From Alphaproteobacteria bacterium (GTDB taxonomy: Bacteria > Pseudomonadota > Alphaproteobacteria > ATCC43930 > CGMCC-115725), in contig JASHRZ010000598.1 in NCBI GenBank assembly GCA_030037055.1, positions 1-6,553 on the forward strand: a stretch of DNA of 6,553 nucleotides, written 5' to 3'. A program made the translations under genes and the position numbers. The notes below the pieces were generated by a model. The model made no database searches. It worked only from the letters and a program-made list of their open reading frames with translations, and was not told where the DNA came from. Every line of letters begins with the position of its first letter. The first letter of the stretch is position 1. Shown in pieces: positions 1-6,120 of this stretch.

Positions 1-211
1 GTCAGCGGACCGATGTTCCTCTCCCCGCGCAAGCGGCGGTCACATGATAAGGGCAGGCCGCTTGGGCGCTGCCAGATAAGTCAATACGAAAGCGCAGAGC
101 GATCGAGCGGGTGGCCCAATGCAGGCGCTGGCTTAGCTTAACTTGGCCGCTTCGGGCGGTATTTTGGGGATTTTCGCGTCGCAAGCGACTGATGTAGAAG
201 GGTCTCGGGCT

Positions 212-698
212 GGAAATCGGCTCATCGCGCCGGTGATCACGCCCGAGGGTCTGCCGCTGGCCTAGGAGGTGCTGCCCGGCAACACCGCGGACAAGACGCC
301 GCAGCCGACCGCGCCTCATTCACTTACCGGCTCGATCGCAAGAACCTCAGGCAGGCGCGCCGGCGCGAGGGGCGATATCTCTTGCGCACCAATCGCGTCG
401 AGGACGATCCGGCCAGGCTGTGGAGCTAGGACCTTCAGCTCGTTCGGGTGGCGTTCAAGAGGGCGATCTCGCCATCCAGCCGATCTTCCATCAGCAAGAG
501 GCGCGCATCGAGGCGCACATTTCCATCGCCTTCCTCGCCTATTGCGTCACGCTGCACGCCTTGGCGCCGGGCCTGACGCCGCGCAGCGCGCCGCCGTGCC
601 GATGCTCGACGTGCACGTGCCGACAACCGATGGCCGCGAACTAGACCATGTGCTACACCGAGCCGGAACCGGAGCTCAAGCTCCTCTTCGAACATCAC
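212..698 (+). pseudogene. Decayed IS1634-family transposase remnant
   Basis: This is the wreck of a DDE transposase of the IS1634 type, recognised by remembered family motifs appearing in order but in shifting frames. Bases 212-298 read GNRLIAPVITPEGLPLA, then a TAG at 263-265 where the family has a Tyr codon, then EVLPGNTADKT. A large internal segment, roughly 150 residues in the family, is missing. From about 301 another frame reads FTYRLDRKNLRQARRREGRY, LLRTN, DDPARLW, a TAG at 427-429, then DLQLV. Bases 462-582, in a third frame, read GDLAIQPIFHQQEARIEAHI through AFLAYC to LHALAPGLTPR. Bases 590-643 read AAVPMLDVHVPTTDGREL, and 654-698 read YTEPEPELKLL. No product can be made. I see neither terminal inverted repeats nor a target duplication. 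The N-terminal third of the transposase is not recognisable upstream of about 206. Confidence 0.85.
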
Positions 699-711
699 CG
701 AACGCGAGATC

Positions 712-745
712 CAAAAACCTTCGCTGGAGTGAAGACCTCCAGCGA
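712..745 (-). terminator. Candidate rho-independent terminator (leftward)
   Basis: A perfect 9-bp inverted repeat, TCGCTGGAG (721-729) and CTCCAGCGA (737-745), encloses a 7-nt loop. Read on the minus strand, the stem is followed by AGG and then TTTTTGG. This is the layout of an intrinsic terminator for leftward transcription. It lies about 450 nt beyond the end of the lipoprotein gene, so it could end readthrough from the arg-hslO cluster before the transposase remnant. The five-T tract is offset by three bases from the stem, which weakens the call. Confidence 0.4.
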
Positions 746-1191
746 GGCACTCTGACGATATCAACCACTTAGGTAATTGCGACCCCTCCAATCGGCTAAG
801 TTCGGTTAGGACGGTGTCGTCGCATCTTTCCCCCGAGCCTTGGCGGCGGAGGGATGTGACCGTAGCATTGGGTCTGCGCCGGGCTTCGGCGCGCGCTGCG
901 TCACCGGCGCAGATCGGTTTTTGTGTGACGGCGAACACCGATGACGTAGGGCCTGAGATGGGCCAAGTGCCGGCGAGGGGAGAGTGGCCGTGAACGACGC
1001 GGCGCGAGGCGTCGAGGCCGCGCTCGTCGGCCAGGCGATCGCGCGGTGCGAGGATGGGGCGCTGCTGGATGTGCGAGTAGGAAAGTGCACGGCGGAGAGC
1101 GCTCTTGGCCGCTGCGTCCAGCTCATCGGGATTTGCGCTAATGATCAAAAACACCGAGAACCGACGGCTGATAGCTGAAGGCCGACCGCTA
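746..1191. other. Stretch without a recognisable gene
   Basis: Long open frames exist on the minus strand here, but their translations are rich in Arg, Ala and Ser, show no domain-like pattern and carry through into the transposase remnant. I take them as products of high GC content. Apart from the hairpin at 871-922 I see no RNA gene, no repeat array and no family motif. It may be eroded sequence linked to the neighbouring insertion-element remnant. Confidence 0.5.
871..922 (+). terminator. Candidate rho-independent terminator (rightward)
   Basis: TCTGCGCCGG (873-882) is perfectly complementary to CCGGCGCAGA (904-913). The stem extends by a G-U and a G-C pair to 871 and 915. The 21-nt loop can fold further, since GCGCCG and CGGCGC can pair across GGCTT. 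The stem is followed by GG and TTTTT (918-922). On the plus strand this resembles an intrinsic terminator that would stop rightward transcription before it ran antisense into the lipoprotein and hslO genes. The long loop and the lack of an identifiable upstream gene keep confidence modest. Confidence 0.4.
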
Positions 1192-1788
1192 TTATTGGAA
1201 ATAGCCGCCGAAATGCTCGCTGACCTCACGGCTCATCTGCTGATCGAAATCGGTCATCAGCGCGATGGTCATGTCGTACCAGGTCTTGTCGCGGTCGTTG
1301 GGGGTGATGCCCTCGAGCACGCTCTGCGAGCGCGACGCCTTCACCGAGACGGTGCGCACCGGCACGCCGTGATCGTCGACGATCTGCAGGGTCGCGGCAA
1401 CCGTGGCGTCGTAGCGTTGTGCCGGCTCCTTGGTGAAGGCGCCGGTGATGCCCTCTTCCTTCTTCTTGAGCTCGACCTCGATGACCGAGGCATCCTCGAT
1501 GACGAAGCGCGCGCGGACACCCCCGCCGCCCGCCACCAGCCGGTCATGCGCCCAATTCTCCATCGCGCGCGCCGGCGGCACCGGAAAGAGATGCTCGACA
1601 TGCGGCGCCTGAAAGCCGGGCCTGAAATTGCTCGGCACGTCCACCGCGGCGACGGCCAGTCGGATCGGCCGCTCACCGGTGAAGCGGATGTCGGGGAAGG
1701 TCGGCCGCGGCGGCGGCGATTCGCAGGACGCGAGCGCACCGGTCAAAACCAGCGCCAGGATGACGAACCGCAAGAAGTCGAACCGCAT
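1192..1788 (-). CDS. Small lipoprotein of unknown function
   Basis: The gene encodes 198 residues, and I do not recognise the family. Residues 1-22 form a lipoprotein signal: basic residues at the start, a hydrophobic core (FVILALVLTGAL), then the lipobox LASC with Cys22 as the predicted lipidation site. The next residue is Glu rather than Asp, so sorting to the outer membrane is possible. The mature part starts with a Pro-rich linker (ESPPPRP), then a mixed alpha/beta-looking domain with a lysine-rich stretch (VELKKKEEG) and an aromatic tail (EHFGGYFQ). The reading frame stays open upstream into hslO, but the ATG at 1788 is chosen because the signal peptide begins there and GGGGA lies 6 nt upstream. 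It is 59 nt behind hslO and probably the last gene of the operon. The product is real by its export signal and codon pattern; its role is unknown. Confidence 0.8.
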   Translation of the reverse strand: MRFDFLRFVILALVLTGALASCESPPPRPTFPDIRFTGERPIRLAVAAVDVPSNFRPGFQAPHVEHLFPVPPARAMENWAHDRLVAGGGGVRARFVIEDASVIEVELKKKEEGITGAFTKEPAQRYDATVAATLQIVDDHGVPVRTVSVKASRSQSVLEGITPNDRDKTWYDMTIALMTDFDQQMSREVSEHFGGYFQ

Positions 1789-1847
1789 GGAGAATCCCCG
1801 GAGAGGCCGCGCCCGTCCGCGGCGCCGCGAGACTGGCACGGCCGCTT

Positions 1848-2771
1848 TCAAGAGTCCACTAACGCATGGATCTCGTCCTCGCCGAAGCCATACCCGGCGC
1901 TGCAGAACTGGCATGTGACGGTGATCCTGCCGTCGACCTTCATCGCCGCGAGTTCGTCTTGCGGCAACATACGCAGCACCCTCTCGACGCGTTCGCGCGA
2001 GCAGCGACAACGCGCGACGAGATCGTGGCGGCGATAGACGCGCACGCCGTCCTCGTGGAAGAGGCGGAGCAGCAGCGCTTCGGGGGGGAGCGCGGGATCG
2101 ACCAGCTCCGCCGAGGTGCTGGAGCTCATCAGAATGACGGCCCGGCGCCAGCCGTCCTCCGCCGCCTCCTGCCGCGCCGCCGCGTCCTCGGGCGGCAGCC
2201 GCTGCACCATCAGGCTGCCGCCGCGCCAGCGCCGAACGCCGTCGGCATCGGCGACGCGCGCCACCGCCACCTTGAGCCCGGCCTCGACCTGCTCGGATTG
2301 GCGGAAGTAATGGTGCACGCAATCGGCGAGGCTCGAACCCTGCAGCTCGACGATGCCCTGGTAGCGGTCGGCATGCTCGCCCTGGTCGACGGTGAAGGCG
2401 AGATAGCCGGCGCCCAAGAGGCGCGGCACCGAGGCGCCGGTCTCGCCGTGCGCCGCCGCTCGGGCGAGCTTCGCTGCGTCGAACTGCGCATAGCCGCGCA
2501 CCGCGCCCCCGCTGCTCACGTCGGCGACCAGCAGACGGACTGGCCCGTCGCCCTTGGTCTGCAGCGTGAAGACGCCGTCATATTTGAGCGCGCCGGCCAG
2601 CGCCGCGGCAAGCGCGATCGCCTCGCCCAGCAACGCCGCCACCGGCTCGGGATAGGCATGGCGGGTCAGGATCTGGTCGAGCAGCGGGCCGAGCCGCACC
2701 AGCCGGCCGCGCAGGCCGGAGGCATCGATCTGGAAAGGCTGGACGAGATCGTCGGAACGCTGGGTCGACAT
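1848..2771 (-). CDS. hslO: Hsp33 redox-regulated chaperone
   Basis: Hsp33 is a cytoplasmic holdase chaperone that is switched on by oxidation. When its four zinc-binding cysteines form disulfides, zinc is released and the protein binds unfolding clients. Counting from the chosen ATG (307 residues), the C-terminal switch is intact, with CRC at 255-257 (Cys-x-Cys) and CQFC at 287-290 (Cys-x-x-Cys). The N-terminal part shows the family pattern DDLVQPFQID...GLRGRLVRLG, then KGDGPVRLLVAD and GAVRGYAQFD. Length is usual for alphaproteobacterial members. A GTG at 2780 would add three residues. I prefer the ATG at 2771 because homologues start close to the DDLVQPF block. Neither start has a textbook ribosome site, and the region just upstream is an 11-bp tandem duplication. 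It follows argF by 49 nt and is probably cotranscribed with the arginine genes. Confidence 0.93.
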   Translation of the reverse strand: MSTQRSDDLVQPFQIDASGLRGRLVRLGPLLDQILTRHAYPEPVAALLGEAIALAAALAGALKYDGVFTLQTKGDGPVRLLVADVSSGGAVRGYAQFDAAKLARAAAHGETGASVPRLLGAGYLAFTVDQGEHADRYQGIVELQGSSLADCVHHYFRQSEQVEAGLKVAVARVADADGVRRWRGGSLMVQRLPPEDAAARQEAAEDGWRRAVILMSSSTSAELVDPALPPEALLLRLFHEDGVRVYRRHDLVARCRCSRERVERVLRMLPQDELAAMKVDGRITVTCQFCSAGYGFGEDEIHALVDS

Positions 2772-2772
2772 C

Positions 2773-2794
2773 TTCTGCACTTTTTCTGCACTTT
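2773..2794. repeat. Perfect 11-bp tandem repeat at hslO start
   Basis: TTCTGCACTTT occurs twice head to tail with no mismatch. On the hslO coding strand it reads AAAGTGCAGAA twice, then G and the ATG. Each copy carries a GTG and an AGAA element, so the duplication creates two possible start and ribosome-binding contexts in different frames. Confidence 0.85.
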
Positions 2795-2820
2795 CGGCTC
2801 GGGGCAGCGCCGGACGTTGC

Positions 2821-3723
2821 TCAGGCGAGGCACCAGGTGAGGATGCCCTTCTGCGCGTGCAGCCGGTTCTCGGCCTCGTCCCACACCACCGATTGCGGAC
2901 CGTCGATGACGCCGGCGGTCACTTCCTCACCGCGCTTGGCCGGCAGGCAGTGCATGAAGATGGCATCGGGCTTCGCCTTGGCCATCAGCCGCTCATCGAC
3001 GCGGTAGGGAACGAGCATGTCGTGACGGTGGACGCTGGCTTCAACCCCCATCGACGCCCAGGTGTCGGTGACCAGGCAATCGGCTCCGGCGGCGGCATCC
3101 ACGGGGTCGGTCGTAAGCCGCACCCGCCCGCCCTGGGCGCGCGCCCAGTCGAGCACGCGCCGCGGCGGCGAAAGCTCGGGTGGGCAGGCGAGCCGCAGCT
3201 CGAAATCGAAGCGCACCGCCGCATGCATCCAGCTCACCGCGACGTTGTTGCCGTCGCCGCTCCAGGCGACGATCTTGCCAGCGGCGATGCCCTTGTACTC
3301 CTCCAGCGTCATGACATCGGCCATGAGCTGGCAGGGATGGCTGGCATCGGTGAGACCGTTGATTACCGGCACCGTGGCGTATTGCGCGAGCTCCTCGAGC
3401 TTGGCCGCCTGGGTCGTGCGGATCATAATCGCATCGACATAGCGCGACAGCACGCGCGCGGTGTCGGCGGCGGTCTCACCGCGCGACAGCTGGCTCTCGC
3501 TCGACGACATCACGATGCAATCGCCGCCGAGCTGCTTCATCGCAACCTCGAAGGACAGCCGCGTGCGCGTCGAGGGCTTCTCGAAGATCATGGCCAGCAT
3601 TTTGCCCTTGAGCGGCTGCGAACGGTCGAGACCACGCTTGTAGGCGACGCCGCGATCGAGGATTCGGCGCAGCTCCTCGGCATCGAGGCGGTCGAGATCG
3701 AGAAAATGCCGCGGTGTCGACAT
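2821..3723 (-). CDS. argF: Ornithine carbamoyltransferase
   Basis: This enzyme makes citrulline from ornithine and carbamoyl phosphate, the sixth step of arginine synthesis, in the cytoplasm. Counting from the chosen start (300 residues, normal for the family), the carbamoyl-phosphate loop STRTR is at 51-55 and HPCQ at 129-132. The ornithine-site motif DTWASMG is at 220-226 and HCLP with its catalytic Cys at 258-261. The C-terminal DEAENRLHAQKGIL block is also typical. Nothing is missing. An in-frame ATG at 3750 would add nine residues and overlap argD by 13 nt. I prefer 3723 because MSTPRHFLDLD matches the usual start of alphaproteobacterial homologues. Ribosome sites are weak for both starts, so translation is probably coupled to argD, whose stop lies 14 nt upstream. 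A catabolic role is less likely beside argD. Confidence 0.95.
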   Translation of the reverse strand: MSTPRHFLDLDRLDAEELRRILDRGVAYKRGLDRSQPLKGKMLAMIFEKPSTRTRLSFEVAMKQLGGDCIVMSSSESQLSRGETAADTARVLSRYVDAIMIRTTQAAKLEELAQYATVPVINGLTDASHPCQLMADVMTLEEYKGIAAGKIVAWSGDGNNVAVSWMHAAVRFDFELRLACPPELSPPRRVLDWARAQGGRVRLTTDPVDAAAGADCLVTDTWASMGVEASVHRHDMLVPYRVDERLMAKAKPDAIFMHCLPAKRGEEVTAGVIDGPQSVVWDEAENRLHAQKGILTWCLA

Positions 3724-3737
3724 GCTCTCAGCCGTCG

Positions 3738-4910
3738 TCACTGAGTCCATTGCCGCGCCACTCGCTCGATGATGCCCATCGCCTCCTCGATGTGGCCTTC
3801 ATCGACGATGAGCGGCGCGAGCAGTCGCACGACATTCTCGCCCGCGCCCGCGACGAGCAGGCCGTTGTTGCGCAGCCGCTCTACCATCTCGGTGTTGGGG
3901 ACGACGCATTTGACGCCGACGAGCAGGCCCTTGCCGCGGACCTCGGCGAAGATCCCGGGATATCTGCCGACGAGCGTCTCGAGCCGCCGGCGCAGCACCT
4001 CCGCGATGCGCTCGACGCCCTCGAGGAAGCCCGGCGCGAGCATGACGTCGAGCACCGCGTCGGCCACCGCCATGGCGAGCGGATTGCCGCCAAAGGTCGA
4101 GCCGTGGGTCCCGGGGGTCATGCCGATCGCGGCGCGCTCGGTGACGAGGCAGGCGCCGACCGGGAAGCCGCCGCCCAGCGCTTTGGCGGTCGCGAGCACG
4201 TCCGGCGGCACCCCTTCCCATTCATGGGCGAAGAGCTTGCCGGTGCGGCCCATGCCGGATTGCACCTCGTCATAGACCAACACCAGGCCGAACTCGTCGC
4301 AGATCGAGCGCAGTCCCCTGAGATAGCCTTCAGGCGCGGTGGCGAGCCCGCCTTCGCCCTGTACCGGCTCGACCAGGATGCCGGCGGTCTCGTTGCCGAC
4401 CCTGGCGCGCATTTCGTTGAGATTGCCGAAGGAGACGTGGTCGAAGCCAGGCGCAGGCGGGCCGAAGCCCTTGAGGTACTTCTCGTTGCCGGCGGCGGCG
4501 AGCGTCGACAGCGTGCGCCCGTGGAATGAGCCGGTGCAGGCGATGAGCCGGTACCTCTCGGGATGGCCGATCTCGGCCTGGTATTTGCGCGCCACTTTGA
4601 TGGCGCATTCCACCGCCTCGGCGCCGGAATTGCAGAAGAAGACGCTGTCGGCGAAAGAATGGGCGATGAGGCGGCCGGCGACCTTCTGCTGGCCCGCCAC
4701 CTGGAATAGGTTGGAGCAATGCCAGAGTTTCTGCGCCTGCTCCGTCAGTCGCTTTATGAGATGCGGGTGGCAATGGCCTAGCGCCGTAACGGCAACGCCG
4801 CTGGTGAAGTCGAGATATTTCCGGCCGGAGGCGGTGAAGAGATAGGCGCCCTCGCCCCGCTCGAACGTCAAATCGGCCCGAGCATAGGTCGGTAATACCG
4901 GTGAAATCAC
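3738..4910 (-). CDS. argD: Acetylornithine aminotransferase
   Basis: This PLP enzyme of fold type I converts N-acetylglutamate semialdehyde to N-acetylornithine with glutamate as amino donor. Many members also act on succinyl-diaminopimelate for lysine synthesis. The 390-residue length is typical. Visible signatures are NSGAEAVECAIKVARKY (94-110), the cofactor-stacking segment GSFHGRT (127-133), EPVQGEGG (181-188), YDEVQSGMGRTG with the pyridine-nitrogen Asp214 (213-224), and TAKALGGGFPVGA with the Schiff-base Lys243 (241-253). HGSTFGGNPLA (269-279) is also present. The start is GTG, supported by AGGAG seven nucleotides upstream. The gene leads the cluster argD-argF-hslO-lipoprotein. A leader of about 190 nt precedes it, with a candidate arginine-rich peptide and a possible structure over the ribosome site. 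A succinylornithine or GABA aminotransferase is less likely given argF next door. Confidence 0.95.
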   Translation of the reverse strand: MISPVLPTYARADLTFERGEGAYLFTASGRKYLDFTSGVAVTALGHCHPHLIKRLTEQAQKLWHCSNLFQVAGQQKVAGRLIAHSFADSVFFCNSGAEAVECAIKVARKYQAEIGHPERYRLIACTGSFHGRTLSTLAAAGNEKYLKGFGPPAPGFDHVSFGNLNEMRARVGNETAGILVEPVQGEGGLATAPEGYLRGLRSICDEFGLVLVYDEVQSGMGRTGKLFAHEWEGVPPDVLATAKALGGGFPVGACLVTERAAIGMTPGTHGSTFGGNPLAMAVADAVLDVMLAPGFLEGVERIAEVLRRRLETLVGRYPGIFAEVRGKGLLVGVKCVVPNTEMVERLRNNGLLVAGAGENVVRLLAPLIVDEGHIEEAMGIIERVARQWTQ

Positions 4911-4964
4911 GGAGTTTCTCCTGCGCGAAGAGCTGTGAGGGAACAGGGGATCGGGAGGAAGAAC
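4911..4964 (-). promoter_or_regulatory. Possible RBS-sequestering structure before argD
   Basis: On the minus strand the argD ribosome site lies in AGGAGAAAC (4914-4922). An upstream segment GTTCTTCCT (4956-4964) can pair with it over nine positions, giving seven Watson-Crick pairs, one G-U and one A-C mismatch, with a 33-nt loop. A small local hairpin, GGAG-AAA-CTCC directly before the GTG (4911-4921), could also mask the site. The upstream segment overlaps CCTCCC (4953-4958), which is complementary to GGGAGG inside the leader reading frame (5001-5006), so two exclusive folds are possible. These pairings were found by eye, without energy calculation. Confidence 0.35.
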
Positions 4965-4970
4965 GACCGC

Positions 4971-5045
4971 CTATCGTCGCCGCCGCAGTAGCGTCGTCCG
5001 CCTCCCCCTCATGAGCCGGCCGCGCCGGCGGATTTCGCGCTGCAT
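4971..5045 (-). CDS. Candidate arginine-rich leader peptide of arg operon
   Basis: This is a 24-codon frame ATG to TAG in the leader of argD. Twelve of 24 residues are Arg, at positions 3, 6-8, 10, 13, 15, 16 and 21-24. The last four codons before the stop are CGG CGG CGA CGA. A ribosome site GGAG lies 6 nt before the ATG, and the predicted transcript start is about 56 nt further upstream. Leader peptides rich in the end-product amino acid control biosynthetic operons through ribosome stalling (known for his, trp, leu, ilv, phe and thr). By analogy this one could sense charged Arg-tRNA and control argD-argF. After the stop, 60 nt separate it from argD. No U-tract terminator is seen there, so control of translation initiation is more likely than transcription attenuation. 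The caveat is that GC-rich DNA produces Arg-rich frames by chance. Confidence 0.45.
   Translation of the reverse strand: MQREIRRRGRLMRGRRTTLLRRRR
5015..5029. repeat. GC-rich inverted repeat in argD leader
   Basis: GCCGGC (5015-5020) and GCCGGC (5024-5029) flank CGC and form a 6-bp stem with a 3-nt loop. It lies within codons 6-10 of the candidate leader peptide, so in the transcript it would be opened by a translating ribosome. Confidence 0.5.
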
Positions 5046-5107
5046 GATCCGCTCCACTCCCCCGCCCGCCCGCCTCGCCGAAGCCCCGCCGCCGGGAGAA
5101 GCCGCGG

Positions 5108-5136
5108 AGTATGGGGAGGCGATATCCGCCTGTCAA
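5108..5136 (-). promoter_or_regulatory. Sigma70-type promoter for argD operon
   Basis: On the minus strand a perfect -35 box TTGACA (5131-5136) is followed by a 17-nt spacer and the -10 box CATACT (5108-5113), which matches four of six consensus positions. Transcription would start near 5101, leaving a leader of about 190 nt before argD. The spacer contains GGCG-GATAT-CGCC, a short inverted repeat between the two boxes where an operator could sit. I do not see a classical ArgR-type box. Confidence 0.6.
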
Positions 5137-5153
5137 TCTTGGGATAACTCGCC

Positions 5154-5167
5154 CGCGCCGGGGCGCG
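5154..5167 (-). terminator. Weak GC hairpin after permease gene
   Basis: CGCGCC and GGCGCG pair around two G bases (plus strand) just beyond the permease stop codon. No T-tract follows, so it is at best a pause or a factor-dependent end point. It separates the permease gene from the argD promoter. Confidence 0.2.
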
Positions 5168-5169
5168 CC

Positions 5170-5970
5170 TCAGGCCTTGAGCTTGTAGCCGCGCGCGATC
5201 AGCACATGACACAGCGCCAGCAGCGCCAGATTGACGGCAAGCATGACCGCGGCGCCGGTCCAGACGGGCCCGTCGGCATGGCCGATGAAGCCGTAGCGGA
5301 AGCCGTCGATCATGTAGAAGAACGGGTTCCACAGCGCCACTTCGTGCCAGGGCGCAGGCAGCCGGTCGATCGAATAAAAAGTGCCAGAGAGGAAGGAGAG
5401 CGGCGTGACGATGAAATTGGTGACGGCGGCGATGTGGTCGAACTTGTCGGCCCAGATGCCGCCCAGCAGCCCCAGCAGCGACAGCAACAGCGAGGCGGCC
5501 AACGCGTGGAACAGCACGAAGGCGGGATCGTAAAGGTGAAGCGGCACGAACAGCGCCATCGCCGCCGCCACGACCACGCCCACCAGCACACCGCGCGTCA
5601 CGCCGCCGAGCGCGAAGCCCCAGGTCAGCTCGGCCGGGCTCAAAGGCGGCATCAGCACGTCGACGATGTTGCCCTGCACCTTGGCAATCATCAGCGAGGA
5701 GGAGGTGTTGGCGAAGGCATTCTGCACCATCGCCATCATGATGAGCCCGGGCGCCAGGAACTCGGCATACAATACGTCGCCGATGTGGCGCTGCTGCCCG
5801 CCCAGTGCCAGCAGGAAGATGGCGAGGAACAGCAACGTCGTCACTACCGGCGCCGCCACCGTCTGCATCGACACTTTGAGAAAGCGCCGGACCTCCCGCA
5901 GATAGAGCGTCCAGAATCCTAGCCAGTTGACGGCGCCGAAGCGGCGCAGGCGTGGCGCAAGCTCGGGCAT
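5170..5970 (-). CDS. ABC-2 type transporter permease (YadH-like)
   Basis: This is an integral inner-membrane permease of 266 residues, typical for the ABC-2 export family to which E. coli YadH belongs. A cytoplasmic N-terminal segment with WLGFWTLYLREVRRFLK precedes the first membrane helix (about 38-57). Further hydrophobic segments lie at about 71-88, 118-143, 150-173, 180-200 and 237-258, six in all. The family signatures PLSFLSGTFYSIDRLP (190-205) and NPFFYMIDGFRYGFIG (215-230) are intact. Such permeases pair with a separate ATPase to export polysaccharides, lipids or drugs; the substrate here cannot be told. No ATPase gene is adjacent: downstream is argD and upstream is divergent recX. 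The ATG at 5970 is the clear start, with AGGAG at a rather long 12 nt upstream. Its transcription is probably separate from argD, which has its own promoter. Confidence 0.9.
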   Translation of the reverse strand: MPELAPRLRRFGAVNWLGFWTLYLREVRRFLKVSMQTVAAPVVTTLLFLAIFLLALGGQQRHIGDVLYAEFLAPGLIMMAMVQNAFANTSSSLMIAKVQGNIVDVLMPPLSPAELTWGFALGGVTRGVLVGVVVAAAMALFVPLHLYDPAFVLFHALAASLLLSLLGLLGGIWADKFDHIAAVTNFIVTPLSFLSGTFYSIDRLPAPWHEVALWNPFFYMIDGFRYGFIGHADGPVWTGAAVMLAVNLALLALCHVLIARGYKLKA

Positions 5971-6000
5971 GAAGAGAGGGCGCTCCTGTTTGCGCCGGGG

Positions 6001-6030
6001 AGCTTAGGCGGCGGCATGCGAGGCAATCAA
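6001..6030 (-). promoter_or_regulatory. Possible promoter of permease gene
   Basis: On the minus strand TTGATT (6025-6030) and TAAGCT (6001-6006) are spaced by 18 nt, giving a predicted start near 5994, about 25 nt before the permease ATG. Match to consensus is only partial. It is the best candidate in the 150-nt gap shared with recX. I found no convincing promoter or SOS box for the recX side. Confidence 0.3.
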
Positions 6031-6120
6031 GGCAGAGCGCCCGGCTTCGTTTTGGCTCCGGCCGCGCCGACAGGGCACGAAAGTGGCGAAGTAGGGGCGG
6101 AACCGCCTAAGATCGCCGCC

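Noticed and set aside
1..211. Possible coding or mobile-element sequence at the left edge
   Set aside because: Frames on both strands are short or broken. A minus-strand frame over 2-319 overlaps the transposase remnant and matches nothing I recognise.
1146..1194. Possible terminator right after the lipoprotein stop (T-run at 1146-1150 on the minus strand)
   Set aside because: The T-run is present, but the sequence before it does not form a stem of more than three or four pairs.
435..1229. 264-codon open frame on the minus strand upstream of the transposase remnant
   Set aside because: It runs antisense through the transposase fossil, has a low-complexity Arg/Ala/Ser composition and shows no domain pattern or convincing ribosome site.
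1789..2322. Upstream extension of the lipoprotein frame by 178 codons into hslO
   Set aside because: It would bury the signal peptide and lipobox inside a longer protein, and the extension is a shadow of hslO.
4330..5136. 268-codon minus-strand frame covering the argD leader and half of argD
   Set aside because: It is out of frame with argD, whose motifs are unmistakable, and its composition is typical of a GC-rich shadow frame.
5971..6120. SOS (LexA) box upstream of recX
   Set aside because: I looked for the alphaproteobacterial GTTC-N7-GTTC or GAAC-N7-GTTC pattern and found none in the gap.
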